Positions 51,012 through 61,490 of a stretch of 64,000 nt of DNA are shown here, in pieces; within the stretch, counting starts at the first letter, position 1; each line of letters starts with the position of its first letter. The notes below the pieces were generated by a model. The model saw only the letters and a program-made list of their open reading frames with translations. It did not search any database and was not told the DNA's origin. The DNA is from Undaria pinnatifida (lineage: Eukaryota; Sar; Phaeophyceae; Laminariales; Alariaceae): contig JABAKD010000007.1 of assembly GCA_012845835.1 (NCBI GenBank), forward strand, positions 12,774,011-12,838,010, in the 5' to 3' direction. The translations under genes and the position numbers were made by a program.

Positions 51012-53460
51012 GCAAAAGAGCCCCAATAGAAGTGATCTCCCTGTCGTATCCTGGGTCTTGACTACTTCTCGAAAGCTGAATCCGTCACCGGTTGAATACC
51101 TCAGCAATGCCTAAACGCACTCCTCCCGTCTTTCTGTCATGTACAGAATGCAAGCGTCGGTGAAGATTGTATGGTTTTCCGCCAATGGTGATTAATCAGG
51201 AGTACGCTAGCCGTATCCTGCTCTGAAGTAGTTTAATGGCTTTCGCCATAGTGATTCGACCCAGTAACCATTTCGCCCCATGTTCAACCTGGAGGTTTCT
51301 ATATTTGGTCGTCAAGGCTGCAGAGCACGTACCTGTCAAAGGTTGGTAGTTTCGACGCTCTGGTGAGTGCGCACACACACTGGTATATTTTGACAATAGA
51401 GATCTGCGAAGTATAACATTAACATAGTCTTCCCTGTTTTCCTCCGCCACTAATTGCGCTGAACGTTCGAAGCGACGAGGTCGCCACCCAGGTAGTCGGC
51501 CCACCGCTACTGACGTTCTCGTGTTGTATGCTTGCGCTATACATTGCGTTGTAAATTCCTCTTTATATTTGCATCAGTTTGGGCTTGGTAATCTGGGGTT
51601 CAAAGACTGCCCTATTCGGCGAACGATCTCCTATTCAACATATCTCCCCCTTCTTGCTTCTGCCTGGTTCATATGACAAAACAGCCTTTAATCGTCATTT
51701 AACGACAGTCCACAGGCGATGACCAGGTGGATTTCATCAACCGTATGCATTTTCTGTTGTATATACCTGGTTATAGTACAAGAACGAGTCAATCAACTCC
51801 CTAGTTACTTCCTCGGAATCGGGCTCGGTCTTGATTACGTGTCCTACCCGTCTCTTATCGTACGATGAAACTCCCGACAGATGTGCAAACCAAGATCCTC
51901 TCGTCGATGCTGGCATTGTTTAGAGCATCTTACGTAGCCGTCGCTTTAAGCTATCATATCTGTAGTATCCATTTCTCCCTCATGCCGGCATCATACCTTC
52001 AGAGCTCGGCATCCTTCACTTCCTAACGACTCTATCTTGGACAACTTTCTACACACGAAGTAACTTGGGTATTTGCGCTAGGCTTAAGCATAGTGTGTGC
52101 TTGCGGGTCTTGCCGAAATCCCGAGAACTTGTTTACATGTCAGCATAGTTTGTACACCACCTGCCGATAGGAAATGACCTCCCCCCTCTATGGTCCTCAG
52201 CATCTCACAGTGTCCTACGCAGCTATCCATTCTATATGGCGCAGGTCTGGGTTTTGTCTCGATCACCGTCGTGGTTGGAAACTTTGGCCTGCTCGATAAG
52301 GTAGTAATCACATCACTGTGGAAACCATATGATTGGCCTATATTGCACCCGATAATAGAAAATCTACACACGACGCACCACAGTAGTACCCACGCCTTCG
52401 CATTTTTCCATATTTTTCCTGTAGCGAGGCCAAGTCATTCTGTTTTTAGTGTGTCGGCCAGTACAGCCGAACGATACATCCGTGGACACAGTGCTGTTTC
52501 TACGAGCACGGACCTGACACGCAATAAGCGACGAGTCACGACGCGTATTTGTTTTCGAAAATGATTGCATCCTTTGGGTTTACTTGGATTGGTTTTTTTT
52601 TTAGCTGCTGTAGTCGGTAAAATGTATTCGCCGGATCAACGTCGCTCACGGCCGTTGTGATTAGCTACATGGCTCCCAGCCCCCCCCCTCCCCCCGCCCC
52701 CCCCCCCCCGTTGATTGTTGTCAATCTTGGAACAAGCACGCCCCCCCCCCTTTAAGGCCGGGGTACGCTTTTACAGTTTGTGTCGAAACTAATATTTGGT
52801 ACCTGGTAATTGTTGGCATTCCGACGTGGTTACCGGTAGCATACCGCGACGCAGGATTGTGGTATTCCCGGAGGGTGTGGACGGCTGACCCTTCTTCAGT
52901 GGTTCTGCCTAATTTGAACGCTCGCCTTTCTACTGTCTGTATTTGTTTCTAGGCTTTCTCGCGGACTTGTGTGTGAGAAATAGCCACGGCTGGAATTTTG
53001 GTTGGGTTTTGGACGTATGAATCTGCTGTCTTTCGCTGGCCTCTTGAATATTTACTCTAGCTAGACTATTCGTTTTTGCGAAAGCCCAGCGAATCACCTA
53101 TCCGCGCCGACACTGCACTACTCGGACGCATATTCCCTGCCTCGTTTCGCGAGAAGAATTTGATGTATCTTTGTGTGCCGTCACTGTCATGATTTTCTGC
53201 TGGCTCTGCGGCCGAGCTCCTTCTACGATGACGCATTTAAGGTTGTGTTGATTTTGCGTACGATGTCTTGTGCCGATAGCATTGTTGGCATTTCCCTCGG
53301 ATAGTGATTGACGTCATACGGAGCATCTCACATTTTCCGGTACATTAGACAGGACCCCGCCTGAACGTATTAAATCTAAACATTTGCAGAAGACGACACA
53401 TGAGAGTCTTGAGTACTATCCCTCACACCTAGGTCATGGAAACTTATCATTCGTCAAACC
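51012..53460. other. Interruption 3 of the LRR array
   Basis: Unrelated to the cassettes on either side. It contains a degenerate LRR-like segment at 51,988, C-rich runs at 52,680-52,750, and a T run near 52,592. A purine-rich AAGAAGGGGGAGA occurs on the - strand near 51,650. No coding frame is supported. Confidence 0.45.
51988..52068 (+). pseudogene. Degenerate LRR exon
   Basis: Reads GIIPSELGILHFLTTLSW then TTFYTRSNL: a clear IPxELGxLxxLxxL start with an irregular second half. The expected acceptor TGCCAG appears as TGCCG, lacking the AG. A weak donor (GTATTT) follows an 81-nt frame. The length is still a multiple of three. It sits in otherwise unrelated sequence, so it may be an old class B exon. 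Chance is not excluded. Confidence 0.5.
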
Positions 53461-54271
53461 CACCCGCACCGTTGGATTGATTTTATTGTTCAATCAGCTC
53501 GATCTGATCCACATTGTAATTAAATCATCGACCCGGAACGTTACTGGTATGTTCAATATATTCCTTGCCGGCCGTGCATACCGTGCTGCTGTTGCGTGCT
53601 GCTGTTGGGGAGAACCAGCACCATGCCGGTCTTGCCTGTTTGTTGTTAGCATCATAGTCTACATATTTTTCGTTTACTTCGAACCATTGGCAAATATCTG
53701 TAGGGGACGACCACACAAAATACCAGCATTAATGCCAAATTCTCGCAGCCACCACACACCTGGCATATATGATACATAGTTTTGGTGTAAAAGGAAATTT
53801 AGCCAAAAGGCCAACGTTTCCGGCTTCCGGCCGAGCATCCAATTGCGAGTGGCTCGAGTCGGGGGGAGACTAAAGTAGGATCGACGCGCACATGCCTAAT
53901 TGATTTCAACGTCTTGAAACATTTGATAACTCGGCTGCGGGGAAGTCAGATATGTTTTCTGTCGAGGGCTTTGCCCGACACACAACCGCCCACGTAAGGT
54001 ACTGTACTCAAGTATCCTGAGTATGGTCAGCTTTGGGCGGCCTGGGTCACTGACAGGATTGCACATGGCGCGATCGTTCCCCGTTTTTGTTGCGTTGCCA
54101 TTTTGGAGCGTGTGGACTCTCTGGTGCTATGCATGCTGTCGGATGGCTGATTTCTTTGTTTCGAGTGTTCCATGGGTTGTTGGCAAACGTTCCAAGGGCA
54201 CCTTCAGTAAAAATTGATGACTTTCAGTGAAACACAAATCAGCTCATCACATAAGCTCTGCAATAGATTGT

Positions 54272-54520
54272 GACGAGGGCTGCGATACAGGTGCACCACT
54301 TTTTTCTGAGGTTTCCTAGTTTGGGAGCTCAAGACCCTGCTCCCAAAACTGATTTTCGAAAAAAATCAGGCTGCTACCGGATAAACAATCCCATTGCTCA
54401 AGTGCACAGCGAGAGCTATGCAAAACCAAATGGCCTATTTCCGACGATTTTGCGTTAAGGAGCCCTGTCGTTCAGAAGCCATTTCAAACGAAAAGTGCTA
54501 CCTCTATCGTAGCATGCGTC
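54272..54520 (+). mobile_element. 249-bp MITE-like element, family M2
   Basis: The ends are inverted repeats: the left begins GACGAGGGCTGCGATACAGG and the right end reverse-complemented begins GACGCATGCTACGATAGAGG (16 of the first 21 bases match); both then have a CACTTTT-like phrase. The A5 cassette lacks this segment at the same place (near 55,802), which shows an insertion. A 4-bp duplication TTGT/TCGT is possible. There is no coding capacity, so a non-autonomous DNA transposon is likely. Confidence 0.75.
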
Positions 54521-54806
54521 TCGTTACTATATGTTCTACGTGGTACATAGATTTCCAAAATGGACGACGGATAGTTCAGGTTAGAATGGCCGTCGAGGTA
54601 AAAGAGAACATTTGGCATCTATATTGGCATCTATATTGAAGCTGGGCTTTGTCGCCCAGGACTCCACATATCAAATTGTCATCGTCTGCAAAACACTTAT
54701 CGAGGCTATAAAGGGGCGAGCCAGCTGAAGTTCGTATCTTGCATTCGCCCATGCAGGTGTTTCCCAACAACTCACTTGTTGCCGTGCCTCCCCAACCTAC
54801 TCTCAG

Positions 54807-54881
54807 GCGACGGTTTTGAAGATTGTTTGAAGCTGTCTTCGGTACAGAAGGTCGACCCTTCAATCAACTTTGATCTTGGTG
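54807..54881 (+). CDS. LRR exon A4 (one 25-residue repeat, diverged)
   Basis: 75 nt, acceptor CTCTCAG, donor GTGAGG, phase 1 both sides. Reads GDGFEDCLKLSSVQKVD then PSINFDLG and a split Gly. The LxxLxxL rhythm is still visible (L, V and V at scaffold positions), but the IPxELG turn is gone. It groups with A5 and A6 by the KxDPxxNxDxGG end. Confidence 0.7.
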
Positions 54882-55320
54882 GTGAGGTGCTTGGTGTAAA
54901 TACGTCCGTCTACTTTGGCTTTGATGGAGGTGTCGGTTAGGCTACAATAAATGAAAACGTGTCACAGTATGTAACCCTCGTCGGCTGCAATTTCGTGGCT
55001 TCAGATTTGAATAGTTCCATGCTTCTGCTCCTAAACCAAGTAATTGAATATGTATAGGATAAAAATAGGCCTCCTGCCGCAGCGGGTTGTCCTGCCCTTG
55101 CTTGACTATTTTGTTTATCTCTCCAGTTCCATTAACCTGGGGTTCGTTGTCTCGCCTAACCATTCTTCACCTCCAGTACGCCGTGGCGTATGTGCAGACG
55201 CAGGACCGAGATAGAACTGTAAAGATTCCGGTCGCTTGGCCGCTTCTGCGCTCCGCGTAGGGGCACCGCTGCGTTTTACAGTTGCAACTCCCACACCAAA
55301 TACCTAGGTTTCGTTGTGGT

Positions 55321-56814
55321 GTGAAGGGAAAATAGATTAAGCGTCTGAGGTATCCGGCCTCCGGCAGGGCATCAAATGGCGTGTGGCACAGGTCGGGTTG
55401 GGAATAATGTAGGCTCGACGGGTTGACCAATTTATTTCGACGTCGTGAAACATCTGATCACTCGGCTGCGGGAAAGTCCGATGTGGTTTCTGTCGTGGGA
55501 CTTGCCCCGACACACAACCGCACACGTCAGGTACTGTCCTCGAGTATTCTGAATGTGATCAGCTCTGGGCGGCCTGGATAACTGACAGGCTTGTACATGT
55601 CGCGATCGTTCCCCGTTTTGACGTCGTTGCCATTGTGGAGCGTGTAGACTCTATGGTGTTGTGCATGCTGTCTGACGGCTGATTGCTTGGTTTCAAGAGT
55701 TCCATGGGTCGTCGACGAACGTTCAAAGGGCAACTTCAGTAAAATCTTACGTTTTTCAGTGGAACACAAATCAACTCATATCATAATTTCTGCAAAAAAT
55801 CGTTACTTATCTGTTCGACGTGGTAGATAGATTCACAAGAAGGACGACGGTTGGATTAGATTAGAATACCCGTCGAGAAAAAAGAGCGCATTTGGCGTCT
55901 ATATAGACGCGGAGCTTTGTCGCTCAGAACTCCACGTATCAAATGATCGACGTGTAAACAAAAATGGTCGAAGCAATGAAGAGGCAAACCTGCCGAAGTT
56001 CTTTTTTTACATTCGCCCAATCAGATGTTTTCCAACATCTCATATGTTGTCATGCCCCCCGAACCCATTCTCGGGCGGCTATGATGGAAAGGTCGGGAAG
56101 CTGCCGCCGGTAAAGAAGCTCGACCCTACTAGCAACTCTGATGTTGGTGGTGAGGTGCTTGGTGTTAACACGTTCGTCTAGCTCGGCTTTGATGGAGGTT
56201 TCATTTAGTCTACAACAAATTAAAACGTATTTCGTCATGTACCCTCGTCGGCTGAAATTCCGTGACCCCCGGTTTGAACAGGTTTATGCTTATGCTCCTA
56301 AATCGAGTGTTTGAATAAGCATTCGATAAAATTAGGCCTCCTGCCACAGCCGGTCGTCCTACCCATGCTTGACTGTTTTAGTTGTTCTCTTCAGATCCAT
56401 TGACCTGTTGTTCGTTGTCTCGCCTGACCTTTCTTTACCTCCGGTATGTCATGGCGTAAGTGCAGACGCAGGACCGAGATAGAACTGTGAAGATGCCGGT
56501 CGATTAGCCTCGTTTGCGCTCCGCGTAGAGGCACCGCCGCGCTATTTATAGTTGCACCTCCCACACCAAATACATTGTATATATATATATGAGGTTTCGT
56601 TTTGGTGTGAAGGGAAAATCGGCCGGCCAAGAATCTGAGGTATCCGGTCTCCGACATGGCATCGAATGATGCGTGGCACTGGTCGGGTTGAGACTGATGT
56701 ACGCTCCACCCGTTGACCAATTGATTTCGACGTCATGAAACATATGATCACTTGGCTGCGGGGAAGTCCGATATGACTTCTGCCGTGGGACTTGCCCCGA
56801 CACAACCGCACACG
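55321..56814 (+). repeat. LRR cassette block 6 (carries exon A5)
   Basis: Starts with GTATCCGGCCTCCGGCAGGG-like sequence and repeats the A4 cassette with a period of 1,268 bp between exons A4 and A5. It then runs past A5 to the point where element M1 is inserted into the next copy. A (TA)n stretch lies at 56,577-56,591. Confidence 0.8.
56075..56149 (+). pseudogene. LRR exon A5, splice acceptor lost
   Basis: 75 nt and still open: GGYDGKVGKLPPVKKLD then PTSNSDVG and a split Gly, followed by a good GTGAGG donor. The acceptor that reads CTCTCAG before A4 and A6 is TTCTCGG here, an A to G change that removes the obligatory AG. The exon should be skipped. Because it is phase-symmetric, skipping would not shift the frame of a larger transcript. 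Confidence 0.75.
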
Positions 56815-57063
56815 ACTGATTCGACGATAGCCTCCCCCCCGAACCAGCGATTTTCTTCAACGAGCGTTTCATGGCTGCTCGACACAGGGAAGGGTGCTAT
56901 AACAAACATTTCACCTTGTATTTCCTTGTTTGTGAAGGACTATCGAACTTTGACGTCCGGATGGATGGTAAGGGGCGCCGCTTTTCGGGAGATACGGCCG
57001 AGAGCTAGTTTCAAAAAAGGGATTTCGCTTAAGAAGAATTGGGGGGGCTACCGTAGAACCACT
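56815..57063 (+). mobile_element. 249-bp MITE-like element, family M1
   Basis: Comparison with the A5 cassette (near 55,520) delimits an insertion flanked by CACACG on both sides (56,809-56,814 and 57,064-57,069), a likely 6-bp target-site duplication. The ends are inverted repeats: ACTGATTCGACGATAGCC and, from the right end, AGTGGTTCTACGGTAGCC, each running into a C tract; 18 of 23 positions match. No coding capacity. The terminal CTACGGTAG core recalls the inverted repeats at 16.1-16.6 kb. Confidence 0.85.
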
Positions 57064-58690
57064 CACACGTAATGTACTGTACTTGAGTATTTCGAATGTG
57101 ATCAGCTTTGGCGCGTTCGTTCCCCGTTTAGACGTCGTTGACGTTGTGAAGCGGGTAGATTCTATAGTGATATGCATGCCGTCTGACGGCTGATTGCTTG
57201 GTTTTGAGTGTTCCATGTGTCGTCGACGAACGTTCAAAGGGCAACTTCAGTAAAATCTTACGTTTTTCAGTCGAACACAAATCAACTCATCACATAACTT
57301 CTGTTCTACGTGGTATATAGGTTGGCAGGGAGGACGATGGTTGGATTAGATAAAAATGGCCGTCGAGATAATAGAGCGCATTTGGCATCCATGAGCGCTG
57401 AGCTTTGTCGCCCAGGACTCCACAAATCAATGGTCAACGTGTGAACAAAAATGGTCGACGCGATAAAGAGGCGAACCTGCTGAAGATAGTGTTTTGCATT
57501 CGCCCAATCAGATGTCTACCAACATCTCATTTGTTGCATGTCCCCCCAACCTACTCTCAGGCGGCTATGATGGAAAGATCGGGAAGGTGCCGCCAGAAAA
57601 GAAGCTCGACCCTGCTAGCAACTCTGATCTTGGTGGTGAGGTGCTTGGTGTTAACACGTCCGTCTGCATTGACGTTGATGAATGTTTCGGTTAGGCTACT
57701 ACAAATGAAAACGTATTTCGTTATCTACCCTCGTCGGCTGCAATTCCGTGACCCCGGGTTTTAACAGTTTTATGCTTATGCTCCTTAACCGAGTTTTTTA
57801 GTAAGCATTGGATGAAAATTAGACCTCCTGCCCCAGCCGGTTTTCCTACCCATGCTTTGCTGTTTTAGTTGTTGTCTTCAGTTCCATTGACCTGCGTTTC
57901 GTTGTCTCGCCTGACCTTTCTTCACCTCCACTATGCCGTAGCGTAAGCTCAGACGCAGGGCTGAGAGAGAACAGTGAAGACCTCCGTTACTTCGCCACAT
58001 CTGCGCTCCGCGTAGGGGCACCGGCTCGCTTTTAATTTGCAACTCCGGCACCAGGCACAATTAACAGTAGTCGACCTGATACGGCGACTACGTAATTTTG
58101 TTTTTTCCCCCTCCTATCCGTGTGGTTCCGCTTTCCATCGCACCCACTCGCGATTGCCGCGTAGGCTATTTATCTGTATCTGACATGAGTGCTTCGCGGT
58201 CGAAAGAGAAATTGACTAAGCAACACTCGCAGCAATTTGAAGGGCTTAGGAAACGTGCCCTTTAAATGTGCATATGTTTCCATTGCTACTCTTTCCCTGT
58301 TGACCCCTGCGCTGCGCTCGTACTTGCTGGTTATATACCTTACATTCTTACCACTGGGCTAGATCATCATAGCCTCCTTTGCCAGTTGTTCTGCCTAGCG
58401 TTGCTGTATCTCCAGCACACGCCAGAGTGTGCAAAACTTGTGGATAGTTGTGCATAAAAACGCTTCCGGTTGGAAACATCGTCGACCTTCCTTTTTTATA
58501 TTGTTTATCTCGTCAACCGGTGTTCCGGCAGAGACATGCGAAGTACACCACTTATACGTCATGCATCACGACATGGGCAGAACGTCCTAAAACGCCTAGG
58601 CGAATCTACAACGCGGTCTTCATGGGAGAGGTTTTCCCTAATGGTTGCCGTGTACCGGCTAGTTCCGCCAATGGTCACATGTGACCCGCG
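57064..58690 (+). repeat. LRR cassette block 7 (carries exon A6)
   Basis: Continues the A5-type cassette after element M1. Behind exon A6 it carries the ~1.05-kb downstream segment colinear with 41,654-42,780, ending near GTGACCCGCG at about 58,690. Confidence 0.8.
57561..57635 (+). CDS. LRR exon A6 (one 25-residue repeat, diverged)
   Basis: 75 nt, acceptor CTCTCAG intact, donor GTGAGG. Reads GGYDGKIGKVPPEKKLD then PASNSDLG and a split Gly, only four residues from A5. Hydrophobic scaffold positions are mostly kept, but the IPxELG turn is replaced by YDGKIG. Confidence 0.75.
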
Positions 58691-59913
58691 TTCATGTCCC
58701 GCCTGATACTTCACAGGACGAAGGTGGCGAAGACTTCGTGGCAGAGGTACCACTGCCCGCTGCTACAGGGCCATCGCTGTCGCTGCTGTTGTTGTCCTCG
58801 TTGGTTTCGCAGGCGTTTTGAGTGGACGCCATAGAAGTTTCCACGGGACGTTCAACAAGATCGTCCCCCGCGGGTAACTTGTTTTGACAGGATGCAGCGG
58901 CAGAACCTTCGCCGCAAGCATCGATAATGCTCGTCTGCTGGATCATTGCACCCAGCCTGTTCCGTGTGATGATGTTGCCGTGTGCGGAACAAATGTGACG
59001 ATATACGTGCGCGTGTGTATTCTTATCATTTCAAGGGTTTCCTAGAAATATTGAACGGCCAGTATCAACCGAGAGTACGGGTTACCCGCGAGTACCCGGG
59101 TGCCCGGTTCTCAATCTCGTAAACCACGTAGGGTTTCAATCCGGACCCTACCCGTCAAACTGGTAGGAGCCGTTGGGGTATCCGCCGAGTACCCGGGTAA
59201 TTGAGATCAGGGTCATATCTCTTTTTGCTAACATTGAAGTTAGGCCCAACCTGATTATTCGTGTATCAGTGCACAATTCGACACATACAATTTGCGAGGG
59301 AAGAAAATGCTGAGTTCTTCACACGATAAAAAAGGAGGCACGTACCGCGGTGGGGCGGAGGGAGGAGGGCACTCTATGGGACCCCGGGCCTGAGGTACTA
59401 CTTGGAGGGAGGGCGAGAAAAATACGAGGAAACTAAATTGGATAAAATCGTAAATAAAAGTAAACGTGATGTGCATTATATTGGCCCAAATATCTTGCCG
59501 TGATGTCTTTCTTCCCGCTCGCCCATCATGCGGTGCTGAATCGCCGGCTCACGGCCTCATCATCCCGATAAACTACCAGGTATAGCTCAGCGCCCCCTCC
59601 CGGGAATAAACCATCGTATTATTCGAAGATACGATGCTTGACGGCTGTACGAAACTCGTTGCTCCCCGCACGGATCCTTCCCTGTCGTACTTGAGGGCCT
59701 TAACGGTACTGTCTGGTTGGCATCTACCGTTGGTTAGCAAGAGCTCGACCGGCTTCATAGTTGGAACACTGGTACATGGTTTTCAGCTTGCGTGTGTCTG
59801 CTTTCGGTAGGTCAACCCGCTTATCTTACATTTTCCCGTGACTTATCACATTTTCTGGAAGCAGATTTGCTAGCTATCTCCTTGTTCCCGGCCCGCCCAA
59901 TCTCTGTTGCCAG
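58691..59913. other. No supported gene; start of the region upstream of exon B4
   Basis: On the - strand, 58,692-58,946 is serine/acidic-rich in one frame but has no recognisable domain. GAGTACCCGGGT-type phrases recur around 59,085-59,200. Confidence 0.4.
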
Positions 59914-59979
59914 GGAGCATACCGCCCGAGCACCTGAACGTATTGGAGGAGGTCAACCTTGACAACACTGGACTCCGAG
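59914..59979 (+). CDS. LRR exon B4 (one 22-residue repeat)
   Basis: 66 nt, acceptor CTGTTGCCAG, donor GTAAGC, phase 1 both sides. Reads GSIPPEHLNVLEEVNLDN then TGLR and a split Gly. It keeps the class B IPPE start and a restored xNTGLxG end, with Asn rather than Cys nearby. It is two codons shorter than the other class B exons, missing the GD of GDL. Its introns are not obviously copies of the other cassettes, so it is an older or separately derived member. Confidence 0.82.
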
Positions 59980-60807
59980 GTAAGCGTTTCCACCCTGCAT
60001 TACGCTCTGCCACGGAGTAGAAGACAGAACGAGTACGTGGGAGCTTGCTTTGCACCTTGTTTGTGATTGCGGTATTTGCAATGCCAATAGCTGCGTACGT
60101 TACTCCCCTCCGTTGTAGAGATGCCCGTCGTCACACTGCCAGTATACACTTGTTTAGTGCGCGTTTAAAGGTCAGCAGTAGTAGAAGATCGGTAACGTTG
60201 TGGTGAAAAGAGCGGTGAAGGTTGTGAATGGATTATGTATACTCGATCTGCGGCAATTTGACGCTTCTTACAGATCTGCGACAAATTTCTCCTGCAAACT
60301 GTCTATTTTGGTGTATTGTCGCCTGTCGGTCGACCTGGGGACGCATTAGTAGTGTAATCTAGCATGTTAAACAAGTTATCAATCACCCCTTCCGCGCTTG
60401 GTACCTTACACCATTCTTTCGGGACGTTTGGTTAACGTGGTGCTGATAGGATATCACCGTTGTTTCCCGAATACATAGTTCGAATGGGGCCGCTTCGGCC
60501 ACAGAAACGTTGGCGAGACTATATGGTCGACGTCGGAACGAGGTAATTCCCCAAGCTGTCCGGTCTCTTGAGTCTAAACCGTACATATCGATGTGTCGGC
60601 GTGCATGCCTAACAAACACATCAATCCGATAGTTGCAACAACAAAAGGCAACATCAGTCCGATCAAGTATGTGAAAGGAAAATTCGCCCGTGTCGTAAAA
60701 CCAAATTGCAGAGCTATCACGACGAACGCCATCTTAGTGCGGCCGTGTTGCGGTTTATTGTGCCCCCCGATGTATCGTATCTCTTCCGCACTATTTACAC
60801 GCTACTT
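59980..60807. other. No supported gene
   Basis: No further LRR exon, kinase, GTPase or membrane-spanning exon was recognised after B4. Confidence 0.4.
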
Positions 60808-60975
60808 CAAAATATCATTCCCGCCCTGCAATATATAAGCCCCTCATGAAATATGATGTCCCCCCCAGAAATATTGTAACAGCCCTTTGAATATTATTCT
60901 CCTCCCTTCGAAATTGCAACCCCACCTGAAATATTCTCACCACCCCTTCAAACTATCACCCCCCTCAATGAAAAA
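60808..60975. repeat. Degenerate ~22-bp C/AT-rich repeat
   Basis: Repeats of CCCCC.TGAAATATT-like phrases, spaced about 20-24 bp and heavily diverged. Confidence 0.65.
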
Positions 60976-61019
60976 GTCCGCTGATATAAACTATGAAATA
61001 TCTGTTTAAGGGATGATAT

Positions 61020-61490
61020 AGCCCCTCTTATACTATGTCAAGGTTGAAATACCTCCCTCCGTCCGCCGCGGAAACGCTTGAGGCCAACTAATATGGAAAA
61101 TATCGCCGTACCTATCTTGAGGTTAATATAGCCCCCTGATATACTCCATCATAAGTAATATAGCCTATATCAAGAGTGATATTGGTATATCAAGTTATAC
61201 TAAAGGTGTTGTAGGTATATAATCAAGGGGGTGATGCAGGTACTATATCCCCCCCCCCCTGAAAAGATTGCCGCTGGTGTACGATCTGTATGAAGTGTGT
61301 AATATATACTATGTCGAGGCTGAAATGCGCCCCCCCTCTGAAACGCTTGAAACGCTTGAGACTAACTGTTATTGTATTTTTCGCATCTATATCAATGGTG
61401 ATATTGGTATATATCAAGAGTGATATGTGATATAGGTATAAAATGAGGGGGTGATGTAAGTACTATTTCCTCCCCCAACTGTTTCATGGT
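61020..61490. repeat. Two diverged copies of a ~280-bp AT-rich unit
   Basis: Shared in order: ACTATGTC.AGG.TGAAAT, GAAACGCTTGAG.C.AACT, TATCAAG.GTGATATTGGTATAT, and GGGGGTGATG.A.GTACTAT followed by a C tract, at about 61,035-61,260 and 61,307-61,480. Confidence 0.7.

Larger units (their letters stand above)
53461..55320 (+). repeat. LRR cassette block 5 (carries exon A4)
   Basis: Upstream sequence (CAATCAGCTCGATCTGAT and on) matches 22,590-23,330 and 37,130-37,870. Downstream sequence from the donor onward repeats in the A5 and A6 cassettes, including TGCAGACGCAGGACCGAGAT and TGCGCTCCGCGTAG. It holds a 249-bp inverted-repeat element at 54,272-54,520 that is absent from the A5 cassette. Confidence 0.82.

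Noticed and set aside
51640-51660. Polypurine tract and LTR start on the - strand (AAGAAGGGGGAGA then TGTTG)
   Set aside because: No second LTR, no pol remnants next to it, and no target duplication.
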